Of a DNA stretch of 64,000 nt, positions 9,105 to 17,586 are shown in pieces. The number at the start of each line of letters is the position of its first letter. Positions within the stretch are counted from its first letter, which is position 1. The stretch comes from Bacteroides fluxus YIT 12057 (GTDB lineage: Bacteria; Bacteroidota; Bacteroidia; Bacteroidales; Bacteroidaceae), in contig NZ_GL882687.1 of NCBI RefSeq assembly GCF_000195635.1, forward strand, positions 21,346 to 85,345, written 5' to 3'. The notes below the pieces were generated by a model. That model saw nothing but the letters and a program-made list of their open reading frames with translations. It did no database searches and was not told the DNA's origin. The position numbers and the translations under genes were made by a program.

Positions 9105-12100
9105 TTATTTGGCTACTTCAACGGCAGGCTCAACGTCCTTCTTGTTCTTCATTAACATGTAAGCGATGGGAGATGCAACGAACAGTGAAGACAATGTACC
9201 GCATACTACACCCAGGATCATTGCGAATGCAAAGCTGCGGATGGAGTCACCACCGAGGATGAAGATACACAGCAGTACGATCAATGTACTCAGTGAAGTA
9301 TTGATGGTACGTGCTAAAGTCGTGTTCAATGAGTCATTGAACAACTGGAACTTGTTGCGTTTCGGATAGAGGCCGAAGAACTCGCGCACACGGTCGAAGA
9401 TTACCACCTTGTCATTGATAGAGTAACCGATAGCTGTCAGGATGGCGCCGATGAACGTCTGGTCAATTTCCAGAGAGAACGGCATCCAGCCCCAGCAGAT
9501 AGAGTAGGCACCCAGGATGACGATGGTATCGCAAGCCAATGCGGCTACGGAACCGATACTGTAGGCGATGTTGCGGAAACGGATCAAGATATAGATACCG
9601 ATGGCGATTAGCGCAAGTACAACAGACCAGATCGCAGATACCTTAATGTCGTCTGCGATGCTCGGACCCACTTTCTGGGAACTGATGATACTACCGCCTG
9701 TATGGTTTTCGCGGTCAATGAAAGTTTCCAGAGTGATGTTCTGAGTCAGCAGCGGCTTCAGGGTTTCGTACAAGTATGCTTCGATTTCGGAATCAATATT
9801 GTTGCCTTCTTCCTCGATGCGGTAATTGGTGCTGATACGTACGGTCTTGCCGTCTGTACCGATAGCGATGACACTTACGTTGGCATCACCGAACTTACTG
9901 GAGATTAACTCGCGTACTTGCTCCGGTTCTACCTGATTTTCAAACTGTACCTTGAAGTTACGTCCGCCGGTGAAGTCGATGCTCTGGCTCAAACCACGTG
10001 TCATGAGGAAGCCAAGGCAAACAACAATGATGATGCCTGTGGCAGTCATCCATACCTTGTTTCTGCCCATGAAGTCGAAGTGTACGTTCGCCATCAGATT
10101 TTTGGAAATCTTGGAAGAGAATGTCAGGTTCAGCAGTTTGTCTTTGCTCATGAAGTGTTCGTAGAACAGGCGTGTCATGAATACGGCTGTAAAGAACGAG
10201 ATCAAGATACCGATAATCAATGTAGTGGCAAAACCACGGATAGGACCTGTACCGAAGTTGAACAGGATGATACCGGTGATGATAGATGTCAAGTTAGAGT
10301 CAAAGATTGCGGAGAAGGCGTTTGAATAACCGTCTGCCAATGCTTTCTTCACTCCCTTGCCTGCACGTAACTCTTCTTTTGTACGTTCGTAAATCAATAC
10401 GTTGGCATCCACTGCCATACCGAGTGCCAATACCATACCGGCGATACCGGACATGGTCAGCGCAGCCTGGAAGGATGAAAGGATTCCCAATGTAAAGAAC
10501 AGGTTCAATACCAGTGCACCGTTGGCAACCATACCCGGAATGAAACCGTACATGGAGCACATGTAAACCATCAGCAGGATCAGCGCCACAACGAACGACA
10601 TGATACCGGCGTTGATGGAAGCTTGTCCCAGAGACGGACCTACGATGTCTTCCTGTACAATGTGTGCAGGAGCGGGCATCTTACCGGATTTCAGCACATT
10701 CGCCAAGTCTTTTGCCTGTTCAGGAGTGAAGTGGCCGGTAATCTGTGAGTTACCGCCGGTGATTTCCTGATTCACGTTCGGTGCGGAATATACATAACCG
10801 TCCAGCACGATGGCGATGCTCTTGTTAATGTTCTGCTTGGTAAGCTGGGCCCAGCGGCGTGCGCCATCCGTATTCATGGACATGCTTACGGCAGGCTTGC
10901 CGAAGTGGTCATACTCGTCTTTTGCATCTACCACTACGTCACCTTCCAGCGGAGCCTTACCGTTACGTTCAGTTGACTTGATGGCGTAAAGTTCGAAAGT
11001 CTGTGCTTTCGGATCGTATTCGAACGGAGAAACACCCCATTTCAAACTCAAATCCTTCGGCATTTCAGCCTTGACTTCAGGCATGGAGAGGTATCTGTTG
11101 ATTTCAGCTGTGTCTTTGTAGTTTGCGTAGGCAACCACCGGACCTTGTCCGTTGGGGTTCACCTGCAACATGGCCAGTAAAGGATGTTCCTTTTTAATCT
11201 GTGCAAGGTCAGCTGTCTGTGCTTTGTTTTCACCTTTTAAGGCAGCAGCAAGGCTATCGGCCGTGTTGGTAGCCTGCGCTACGGCCGGAGTTTCGGTAGC
11301 CGCATTGTCCGTAGCAGTACTGTCGGCCGGAGTTTCATTGGATAAAATGGCCCGTAGCTTGGCATCGGCAGATTGCAGATACGGAGCAACTTCTTTTGCA
11401 TTGTATGTTTCCCAGAATTCCAGGTTGGCAGAACCTTGCAGTAATTTTCTTACACGCTCAGGCTCCTTGATACCGGGTAGTTCCACCATGATGCGGCCCA
11501 TTTTGTCTTCCAGGCTCTGGATGTTGGGCTGAACCACACCGAAACGGTCGATACGGGTACGGAGTACGTTGAAAGAGTTATCTACTGCAGCCTTTACTTC
11601 CTCGCGCAATACTTTTTCAACTGCTGCATCGGAAGATTTCTGGTTTACTTTGTCTTTTAATTGCTGGGTTGCGAACAGCTCGGAAAGACTGGCACCCGGA
11701 GCAAGTTTGTGATACTCTTTGACAAACAGGGTAATGACGTCGTCCTGGCTTGTTGTGGCCTGTTTTGCCGCGTTTGCCAGTGCTTGGTTGAATGCTTCGT
11801 CAGGTTTGTTGTCTGCCAATGCCTTGATAACATCGGGTACGGAGACTTCAAGGATGACGTTCATACCGCCCTTCAAGTCCAAACCTAAACTGATTTCCAT
11901 TTCACGACATTGTTTCAGCGTCCAGTTGCCGAAATACACCTTCTCGTTTGCCAGAGAATCCAGGTAGTCTTGCTCTACTTTCTCATCACCTTTTGCGAAC
12001 TCTTTTGCCTTATGCGTATAGTGGCGAGTCACAAAAGAGAAGGACAGATAGAACACACACACCAGTGTGAGTAATATCGCAAAAATCCTTACAAATCCTT

Positions 12101-12110
12101 TGTTTTGCAT
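9105..12110 (-). CDS. secDF: Fused protein-export membrane protein SecDF
   Basis: SecD and SecF form the proton-driven accessory complex that pulls secreted proteins through SecYEG; here they are one 1001-residue chain, as in Bacteroidetes. The SecD half has an N-terminal membrane anchor, SLGLDLKGGMNVILEV, the first periplasmic domain with LRTRIDRFGVVQPNIQ, and GMAVDANVLIYERTKEELRAGK in the membrane region. The SecF half begins around residue 680 with SIDFTGGRNFKVQFE and contains AIGYSINDKVVIFDRVRE. An Ala/Thr-rich linker within the periplasmic region (around residues 255-300) is low in complexity. A TATATTTG box lies upstream at 12168-12175. The gene is probably transcribed alone. Confidence 0.96.
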   Translation of the reverse strand: MQNKGFVRIFAILLTLVCVFYLSFSFVTRHYTHKAKEFAKGDEKVEQDYLDSLANEKVYFGNWTLKQCREMEISLGLDLKGGMNVILEVSVPDVIKALADNKPDEAFNQALANAAKQATTSQDDVITLFVKEYHKLAPGASLSELFATQQLKDKVNQKSSDAAVEKVLREEVKAAVDNSFNVLRTRIDRFGVVQPNIQSLEDKMGRIMVELPGIKEPERVRKLLQGSANLEFWETYNAKEVAPYLQSADAKLRAILSNETPADSTATDNAATETPAVAQATNTADSLAAALKGENKAQTADLAQIKKEHPLLAMLQVNPNGQGPVVAYANYKDTAEINRYLSMPEVKAEMPKDLSLKWGVSPFEYDPKAQTFELYAIKSTERNGKAPLEGDVVVDAKDEYDHFGKPAVSMSMNTDGARRWAQLTKQNINKSIAIVLDGYVYSAPNVNQEITGGNSQITGHFTPEQAKDLANVLKSGKMPAPAHIVQEDIVGPSLGQASINAGIMSFVVALILLMVYMCSMYGFIPGMVANGALVLNLFFTLGILSSFQAALTMSGIAGMVLALGMAVDANVLIYERTKEELRAGKGVKKALADGYSNAFSAIFDSNLTSIITGIILFNFGTGPIRGFATTLIIGILISFFTAVFMTRLFYEHFMSKDKLLNLTFSSKISKNLMANVHFDFMGRNKVWMTATGIIIVVCLGFLMTRGLSQSIDFTGGRNFKVQFENQVEPEQVRELISSKFGDANVSVIAIGTDGKTVRISTNYRIEEEGNNIDSEIEAYLYETLKPLLTQNITLETFIDRENHTGGSIISSQKVGPSIADDIKVSAIWSVVLALIAIGIYILIRFRNIAYSIGSVAALACDTIVILGAYSICWGWMPFSLEIDQTFIGAILTAIGYSINDKVVIFDRVREFFGLYPKRNKFQLFNDSLNTTLARTINTSLSTLIVLLCIFILGGDSIRSFAFAMILGVVCGTLSSLFVASPIAYMLMKNKKDVEPAVEVAK

Positions 12111-12167
12111 GTTACTTTAGTTTATTATGATTACTTTTTTAATTAATTTCTATTGCATACAAGGCTG

Positions 12168-12175
12168 CAAATATA
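12168..12175 (-). promoter_or_regulatory. Probable -7 box of secDF
   Basis: The complement reads TATATTTG, about 58 bases before the secDF start, in the short gap after the M3 peptidase gene. Confidence 0.5.
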
Positions 12176-12193
12176 GCTTTTTTTTCACAATAC

Positions 12194-14278
12194 TTACTTC
12201 ATACCACGATTTTTTAACATCGGGTCTAATTGAGGTTCAGCACCTCTAAAGTTTTTATAGAGTGTCATCGGGTCTTCGCTGTCTCCTTTTTCCAGTACAT
12301 TTTGACGGAAAAGGTCGGCGGTCTGTTTGTCGAAAATCCCGTGTTCCTTGAATGCCTCAAAAGCGTCATTGTCCAGGACGTTTGCCCAAAGGTAGCTATA
12401 ATAACCTGCTTCATATCCTCCAATGATGTGGTTGAAATAGGTAGTGCGATAGCGGGGGGCTATTTGGGGAATTAATCCGAGTCGGTCCATCGCTTCTTTC
12501 TCGTATGCCACCACGTCTATTCCACGGGTGTCGGTCAGGGTGTGCAGATTCATGTCGAGGATGGCGGCTGCCAGCAGTTCGGTGGTCATGAATCCCTGGT
12601 TGAATGTTTTTTGTTTCAGGATCTTTTCAATCAAGCTGTCGGGAATGACTTCGCCTGTCTGATAGTGCTTGGCATACATTTTCAGCACTTCAGGCTCGGT
12701 AGCCCAATGCTCGTTGATTTGGGAGGGAAGTTCTACAAAGTCGCGCACCACGTTTGTGCCCGAAGTCCCTTTGTATTGGCATTGGGTCAACAGGCCGTGC
12801 AGGGCGTGTCCGAATTCGTGGAACAGAGTTTCCACTTCGTCGATGGTCAGCAATGAGGGAGTGTCTCCTACAGGTTTGGTGAAACTGCATACGTTGCATA
12901 CCAAGGGACGTACGCCGGCTTGCTGCTCGCGGTAGTTGCTCATCCATGCGCCGCCACTCTTGCCGGAACGGGGGAAATAGTCCACGTAGAAGATACCGAC
13001 TTGCGAACCGTCGTTGGCTTTTACTTCAAATACTTCTACATCCGGATGGTAAACGGGGATACCTTCCAGTTTGGTCAGTGTGATTCCATACAGTTTGTTT
13101 GCAACGGCAAATGCACCTTCACGTACATTCTCAAGCTTGAAGTAAGGTTTGATGTCTTCTTCTTCAAGATTGAACTTTTCTTTACGTAGCTTCTCGGTGT
13201 AATACCACCAGTCCCACGCTTCCAGCTTTTCACCTTTGCCTTCTTTGTCCATCAATTTCTGGAGTTCGGCTGCCTCTGTTTTGGCTTTAGGCAGGGCATA
13301 TCCCCAAAGGTTGTTCAGAAAATCCATGACGTTGGTGGAGTTTTTTGCCATCTTGGTATCCAGCACGAAGTTGGCATAGCAGTCAAATCCCATCAGCCGG
13401 GCTTTTTCAAGGCGTAGGCTGATGATGTCGGACAAGATTTTCTTGTTGTCATTCTTGTCGTTGTTGTTGCCGCGGTTGATATAGGCTTTGTACATCTTTT
13501 CGCGCAACGGGCGGTTGGCGGAATATTGCAGGAAGGGGAGGCGGCTGGCGTTGTGCAGGGTAAACAGCCATTTGCCTTCTTGTCCGTCAGCTTTGGCTTC
13601 TTCGGCTGCACTTTGGCAGAACCATTCGGGCAGGCCGGCAAGGTCCTCCTGTTTGTCGATAAAGAGTTTGAAGGCATTGTTCTCGTTCAGGGTGTTGTTG
13701 GTGAACGTGATGCTGAGTGTGGAGAGTTGCTTGTTGATTTCACGCAGGCGGGCTTGCTTGTCGGCAGGGAGGTTGGCACCGGAACGTACAAATTCCTTGT
13801 ACTTCTTCTCCAGTAGTCTTTGTTGTTCGGAGTTCAGCCCGAGGGACTCTTTCTGCTGATAGACTGCGTTTACTTTCTTGAACAGGCCTTGGTTGAGATA
13901 GATGTTGTCTTCGTGTTCCGACAATACCGGGGCAATCCGGATTGAAAGTTCTGTCAGTTCATCGGTCGTTTCAGCTTCTGTCATGTTATGGAACACACCG
14001 CCTACACGGTCCAGCATGGGCGAACTGTTGTCCAGGGCAACAATCACATTCTCGAAAGTCGGTGCTTCATCATTATCGACAATGGATTGAATTTTGGCAT
14101 TCTGTTCTTCAATACCTTTCAGAAAGGCAGGCTCGTAGTGCTCCAGTTTGATTTGATCAAAAGGAGGCACGCCATTCGGGGTTTGGAACTCGGTGAAGAA
14201 CGGATTGTTTTCCGTCTGAGTGGTACAGGAGTACATCATACAACTTGCAGCTAAGATTAAAATACTTTTCTTGAACAT
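12194..14278 (-). CDS. dcp: M3-family zinc oligopeptidase / peptidyl-dipeptidase, lipoprotein
   Basis: This is a thimet-oligopeptidase-like M3 metallopeptidase that trims short peptides. The zinc motif HEFGHALHG near residue 480 supplies two His ligands and the catalytic Glu. Other family segments are FYVDYFPRSGKSGGAW and NVVRDFVELPSQINEHW. The N-terminus (MFKKSILILAASCMMYSC) is a signal sequence with a possible lipobox Cys, so the protein is probably periplasmic or membrane-anchored rather than cytosolic. At 694 residues it fits the Dcp group. It starts 24 bases after the phosphatase-fold gene upstream and may be the last gene of that leftward cluster. Whether it acts as Dcp or as an oligopeptidase A cannot be decided here. 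Confidence 0.88.
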   Translation of the reverse strand: MFKKSILILAASCMMYSCTTQTENNPFFTEFQTPNGVPPFDQIKLEHYEPAFLKGIEEQNAKIQSIVDNDEAPTFENVIVALDNSSPMLDRVGGVFHNMTEAETTDELTELSIRIAPVLSEHEDNIYLNQGLFKKVNAVYQQKESLGLNSEQQRLLEKKYKEFVRSGANLPADKQARLREINKQLSTLSITFTNNTLNENNAFKLFIDKQEDLAGLPEWFCQSAAEEAKADGQEGKWLFTLHNASRLPFLQYSANRPLREKMYKAYINRGNNNDKNDNKKILSDIISLRLEKARLMGFDCYANFVLDTKMAKNSTNVMDFLNNLWGYALPKAKTEAAELQKLMDKEGKGEKLEAWDWWYYTEKLRKEKFNLEEEDIKPYFKLENVREGAFAVANKLYGITLTKLEGIPVYHPDVEVFEVKANDGSQVGIFYVDYFPRSGKSGGAWMSNYREQQAGVRPLVCNVCSFTKPVGDTPSLLTIDEVETLFHEFGHALHGLLTQCQYKGTSGTNVVRDFVELPSQINEHWATEPEVLKMYAKHYQTGEVIPDSLIEKILKQKTFNQGFMTTELLAAAILDMNLHTLTDTRGIDVVAYEKEAMDRLGLIPQIAPRYRTTYFNHIIGGYEAGYYSYLWANVLDNDAFEAFKEHGIFDKQTADLFRQNVLEKGDSEDPMTLYKNFRGAEPQLDPMLKNRGMK

Positions 14279-14302
14279 GGTATTAGATTTATTATTTTGA
14301 TG

Positions 14303-15412
14303 TTATTCTTCATCTTTCATTCCCGAGATATAGCACCAGATGGGATAGTGGTCAGAATCCTTGATGGATCTGTCCACGGTACAGTTGTGAGTCCGCAGGT
14401 TTCTGCTGGTCAGTATATTGTCTATCCGGAAATAGAATTTATTTTGGTTATAGGAGATGCCCAGGCCGCGTCCGGACTGGGTGAAGGCATCATTCAATTG
14501 ACGGGAGATGGTATGATGCGCATACGAAATGGGGGTATCGTTGAAGTCACCGCAGACAATGATGTAAGGGTGCCGCGATGCGGCAATCTCGTGGGCGATC
14601 GTGTCAGCTTGGGGGGCACGGATAGCGGATGCTTCCGCCAGCTTGCGGATGAGGAGGCGTACGCCGCTTTTCACTTTCTCCTTTTCGGGAGATTTCAGCA
14701 TGTCCTCATATACCACTTTGTCGGCCTTGGTCAGTTTGTTCGATTCCAGGTGGTTGTTGATAAGGGTAAGGGTATCTCCCCCTATTTTTACTTCATAGAT
14801 GACAGAGCCGTTATATTCGCTGGGATAATTGAGTATGCGTGCCGAAAGTATGGGAAATTTGGAGTAGCAGGCTATCCGGTTGGTATGCCCTTTGCCTCTG
14901 CCCACTGTGTGGATGCGGTGGTAGGGGTATGCCTTTAGTTCCAGGTTTACATCTTTTTGGGACAGATGGTGGGAAGACCCTCCGGTGGCATATTCCTGCA
15001 GACAGAGGATATCTGCACCGCTTTCCTTCAAATAAGTCAGTATAGGGTTCTTGCCGTCCTTTCGGGTGGCGCCGTCAAATCCCATGATATTGTAGGATAA
15101 CAGTTTGAAACTCCCTTCAGGCGGATTGTCCGTGCGGAAGTTGATGGGCAGGTAAGTCCGGATCTGTGAATAGCACAGCAAGAATCCCATCAGCGGCAAC
15201 AATGCCGAGCGATACCGTTGGATAATCAGCCAGAAGACGAGGAAGCATCCGTTTATCAGCAGGAAGATGGGGAATGTCAGTCCCAGGCACGATTGTACCG
15301 GATGTGCCACCGGCTGTATGTGCGGACTATAGGCAGTAAAAAGCAACAAGCCTGTAAACAGGGCATTGACTGCCAATATGATAAGGGCGACAAAATTTCC
15401 GAAATGCTTCAT
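14303..15412 (-). CDS. Membrane-anchored endonuclease/exonuclease/phosphatase-fold protein
   Basis: The protein belongs to the EEP superfamily, whose members hydrolyse phosphodiester bonds of nucleic acids or phospholipids. Two or three hydrophobic segments occupy residues 1-90. The catalytic domain begins near residue 103 (FKLLSYNIMGFDG) and has the metal-binding ILCLQEYA, the GDFNDTP motif and the terminal SDHYPIWC, which are all expected catalytic sites. Location of the domain after several membrane segments suggests it faces the periplasm. It starts 7 bases before the end of the neighbouring rhomboid gene and is part of the same tight leftward cluster. Substrate is unknown. Confidence 0.85.
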   Translation of the reverse strand: MKHFGNFVALIILAVNALFTGLLLFTAYSPHIQPVAHPVQSCLGLTFPIFLLINGCFLVFWLIIQRYRSALLPLMGFLLCYSQIRTYLPINFRTDNPPEGSFKLLSYNIMGFDGATRKDGKNPILTYLKESGADILCLQEYATGGSSHHLSQKDVNLELKAYPYHRIHTVGRGKGHTNRIACYSKFPILSARILNYPSEYNGSVIYEVKIGGDTLTLINNHLESNKLTKADKVVYEDMLKSPEKEKVKSGVRLLIRKLAEASAIRAPQADTIAHEIAASRHPYIIVCGDFNDTPISYAHHTISRQLNDAFTQSGRGLGISYNQNKFYFRIDNILTSRNLRTHNCTVDRSIKDSDHYPIWCYISGMKDEE

Positions 15413-15419
15413 CTGTCAT

Positions 15420-16313
15420 CTAATTCCGTTTGCTTGCGTCAAACAAGCTTTTCTTCTCATCTGTTGTCAGACTTTCGTAGCCGGATTTTTTCAATTTATC
15501 GAGAATACGGTCTATTTCTTCGGATTGGGCCTTTTTCCGGGCATTGTAATCATAGTCCTTTTGGCGGTTGGTGCCATAATGTACTTTCATTTTCGGTTTG
15601 CGGGGTTTGGGGCTGAAAAGAGAAACAATGGTGTCCAGAAGCTTGTTGATCCAGGAAGTAATGTCCGTTCCCTTACTGAGTCCGGCGGCAAACCAGAGCC
15701 CGGCAAGTGCACCGCCTAAGTGGGCAATGTGTCCGCCGGCATTACTGGAAGTGATAAACAGTAAATCCATGCCTATTACGATTAGGGCGAGATATTTCAG
15801 GCGGATGGTTCCGAACAGGAACAGGCGTATGGGGTAATTGGGCTCGCGATAGGCGGTGGCAGCCACGATGGCAAGCACGGATGCAGATGCGCCCAGCATG
15901 AAAGAGTAGTCTATCATGGGGCGGAAATACGGGAAAACATTGTAGGCAATCATATAGAGTACCCCTCCGCAGATGCCTCCCAATATATATACTCCCCGCA
16001 GATGCTTGGAGGAGAAGAAGTTCAGAAACAGGGCGCCGAACCAATAGAGCCATAGCATATTGAAAAGGATATGCATCAGTCCGGCATGCATGAACATATA
16101 GGTCAGTATAGACCACGGCTGGATGGCGAAGCGGGTGAACGATGCCGGCAGCTCCAGACACTCGAATACAGTTCCCAGACTACGGTTGAAAAGTTGCAGC
16201 ATGACTTCCAGCAACGTAGTGAAGATAAATACTCCTGCGTTGATGTAAATCAGTTGGATGTAAATGTTCCCTTTGCGGAACGTTTCCTTTAAATCAGTTA
16301 GAATAGTAGCCAT
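15420..16313 (-). CDS. Rhomboid-family intramembrane serine protease (second of pair)
   Basis: Rhomboids cleave membrane proteins with a Ser-His dyad inside the bilayer. This 297-residue protein has about six membrane segments, the loop-1 segment MHAGLMHILFNMLWLYWFG, the serine motif as GASAS (the usual form is GxSG) and the catalytic His in HIAHLGG. The catalytic Ser is kept but the following Gly is Ala. After the membrane core a charged cytoplasmic tail of about 80 residues (from KPRKPKMKVHYG) is predicted. Its start overlaps the end of the upstream rhomboid gene by 20 bases, which implies coupled translation. It could be active with altered kinetics or act as a partner for the canonical copy. 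Confidence 0.87.
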   Translation of the reverse strand: MATILTDLKETFRKGNIYIQLIYINAGVFIFTTLLEVMLQLFNRSLGTVFECLELPASFTRFAIQPWSILTYMFMHAGLMHILFNMLWLYWFGALFLNFFSSKHLRGVYILGGICGGVLYMIAYNVFPYFRPMIDYSFMLGASASVLAIVAATAYREPNYPIRLFLFGTIRLKYLALIVIGMDLLFITSSNAGGHIAHLGGALAGLWFAAGLSKGTDITSWINKLLDTIVSLFSPKPRKPKMKVHYGTNRQKDYDYNARKKAQSEEIDRILDKLKKSGYESLTTDEKKSLFDASKRN

Positions 16314-16977
16314 TTCCTCTGTTCTTTTTTCTCCAGTACATAATCAGGATGAAGCCGAATATCATGCCGCCCAAGTGTGCGAAGTGCGCCACGTTGTCAC
16401 CGGGATTGTTGGCAAATCCGGAGTATAACTCAATCAAGGCGTATCCGATTACGAAATATTTGGCCTTGATGGGGAACGGAAGCGGGAAGATGAACATCGG
16501 TTGGTTGGGAAACAGCATGCCGAATGCCAGCAGAATGGCATATACTGCGCCCGAGGCTCCTACGGTGGTCATCATATTGAGATATTCCTTCATCGGAATG
16601 ACGGAGTAGCCCGTGTTTACGCTGTCGTATGCAGACAGTACCGTCTCGTAATGGACGTATTGCACGATTTCCTGTATGAGCCCGGCGCCTATGCCGCACG
16701 CCAGGTAGTAAAACAGGAAACGTTTGGGTCCCCACACCTGCTCGAGGATGCGTCCGAACATCCATACGGCGAACATATTGAAGAATATATGGGTGAAACT
16801 GCCGTGCATGAACATATAGGTGATGAGCTGCGCTGCATTGAAGTTGTCGGCAAGGAAGAAGTGCAGTCCTAAATATTCTGCGAGGTCAATGCCATAACGC
16901 TGGGCTACGATAGTGCCCATATACATCAGGACATTAATGATCAATAGGTTTTTAGTTACTGTTGGTATAGTATTCAT
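16294..16977 (-). CDS. Rhomboid-family intramembrane serine protease (canonical)
   Basis: This 227-residue membrane protein carries all rhomboid signatures: MHGSFTHIFFNMFAVWMFG in loop 1, the catalytic GASG serine motif (VGASGAVYAILLAFG) in the fourth segment, and HFAHLGGMIFGF with the catalytic His near the C-terminus. It is a minimal six-segment rhomboid without extra domains and sits first in the leftward cluster rhomboid, rhomboid, EEP protein, M3 peptidase. A TATTTTTG box at 17027-17034 on the complement is a plausible promoter. Natural substrates are not predictable from context. Confidence 0.92.
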   Translation of the reverse strand: MNTIPTVTKNLLIINVLMYMGTIVAQRYGIDLAEYLGLHFFLADNFNAAQLITYMFMHGSFTHIFFNMFAVWMFGRILEQVWGPKRFLFYYLACGIGAGLIQEIVQYVHYETVLSAYDSVNTGYSVIPMKEYLNMMTTVGASGAVYAILLAFGMLFPNQPMFIFPLPFPIKAKYFVIGYALIELYSGFANNPGDNVAHFAHLGGMIFGFILIMYWRKKNRGNGYYSN

Positions 16978-17026
16978 AATCTGTTGTTTCGTTCTGTTCG
17001 TTGCAACTTGTTTTTGCTTTACCCGG

Positions 17027-17060
17027 CAAAAATAGCAATAATTTCTGTTCTATAACAGAA
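17027..17060 (-). promoter_or_regulatory. Rhomboid operon promoter with inverted repeat
   Basis: The complement reads TATTTTTG at 17027-17034, a -7 box. A perfect inverted repeat TTCTGTT-CTAT-AACAGAA at 17043-17060 covers the expected -33 position and could be a repressor site. Confidence 0.5.
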
Positions 17061-17117
17061 AAAGCCGGTTGTATTCCTTCTTTTTCCTTGTTTTCCAATC
17101 TTTTTTTAATGTTTTTA

Positions 17118-17148
17118 TTTGATATTCAGAATTATTGCTCTATTTTTG
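17118..17148 (+). promoter_or_regulatory. Promoter of the HU gene
   Basis: TTTG at 17118-17121, a 19-base spacer and TATTTTTG at 17141-17148 match the Bacteroides promoter consensus in both boxes and spacing. The HU start codon follows 65 bases later. Confidence 0.75.
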
Positions 17149-17213
17149 TGGGTGTTTGTGATGAAATATAGAGATATCTTTTGTGTAACATATTAATTAA
17201 TCAATTAAGCATT

Positions 17214-17480
17214 ATGAATAAGGCGGAACTTATTAGCGCTATGGCAGCCGAAGCCGGTTTGTCTAAAGTGGATTCAAAAAAGGCATTGGATGCGTTTATT
17301 GTATCGGTAACCAAGGCTATGAAAGCCGGTGATAAAGTATCATTGGTAGGTTTTGGAACTTTCTCGGTTGCAGAGAGATCGGCTCGTATGGGTATTAACC
17401 CTTCTACAAAGAAACCTATTGAAATCGCTGCGAAGAAGGTTGTTAAATTCAAACCGGGTGCGGAACTGACAGCTGAATAG
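17214..17480 (+). CDS. HU-family DNA-binding protein
   Basis: HU is a small histone-like dimer that bends DNA and organises the nucleoid. The ATG at 17214 (MNKAELISAMAAEAG) gives an 88-residue protein, the normal size; an upstream in-frame ATG at 17181 lies in the leader and is not needed. The fold is clear: N-terminal helices, LVGFGTFSVAERSARMGINP covering the DNA-binding arm, then the C-terminal helix with KKVVKFKPGAEL. The gene has its own strong promoter (17118-17148) and a strong terminator at 17502-17532, so it is monocistronic. Bacteroides genomes usually carry several HU paralogues, and nothing here says which role this one has. Confidence 0.96.
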   Translation: MNKAELISAMAAEAGLSKVDSKKALDAFIVSVTKAMKAGDKVSLVGFGTFSVAERSARMGINPSTKKPIEIAAKKVVKFKPGAELTAE

Positions 17481-17501
17481 GCATAACGATAGTCAAAAAT
17501 G

Positions 17502-17532
17502 AAAAGGAGGTGTGTAAAGCACCTCCTTTTTT
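17502..17532 (+). terminator. Rho-independent terminator of the HU gene
   Basis: AAAAGGAGGTG (17502-17512) pairs perfectly with CACCTCCTTTT (17520-17530) around a 7-base loop and runs into T residues. It lies 21 bases beyond the stop. The A-rich left arm could also help terminate leftward transcription of the sulfatase gene. Confidence 0.9.
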
Positions 17533-17586
17533 GTTTGTGTTATCAAGAAACTGATTGTTGAATCCGGCCAGGCCGGAAAAAGGTGG

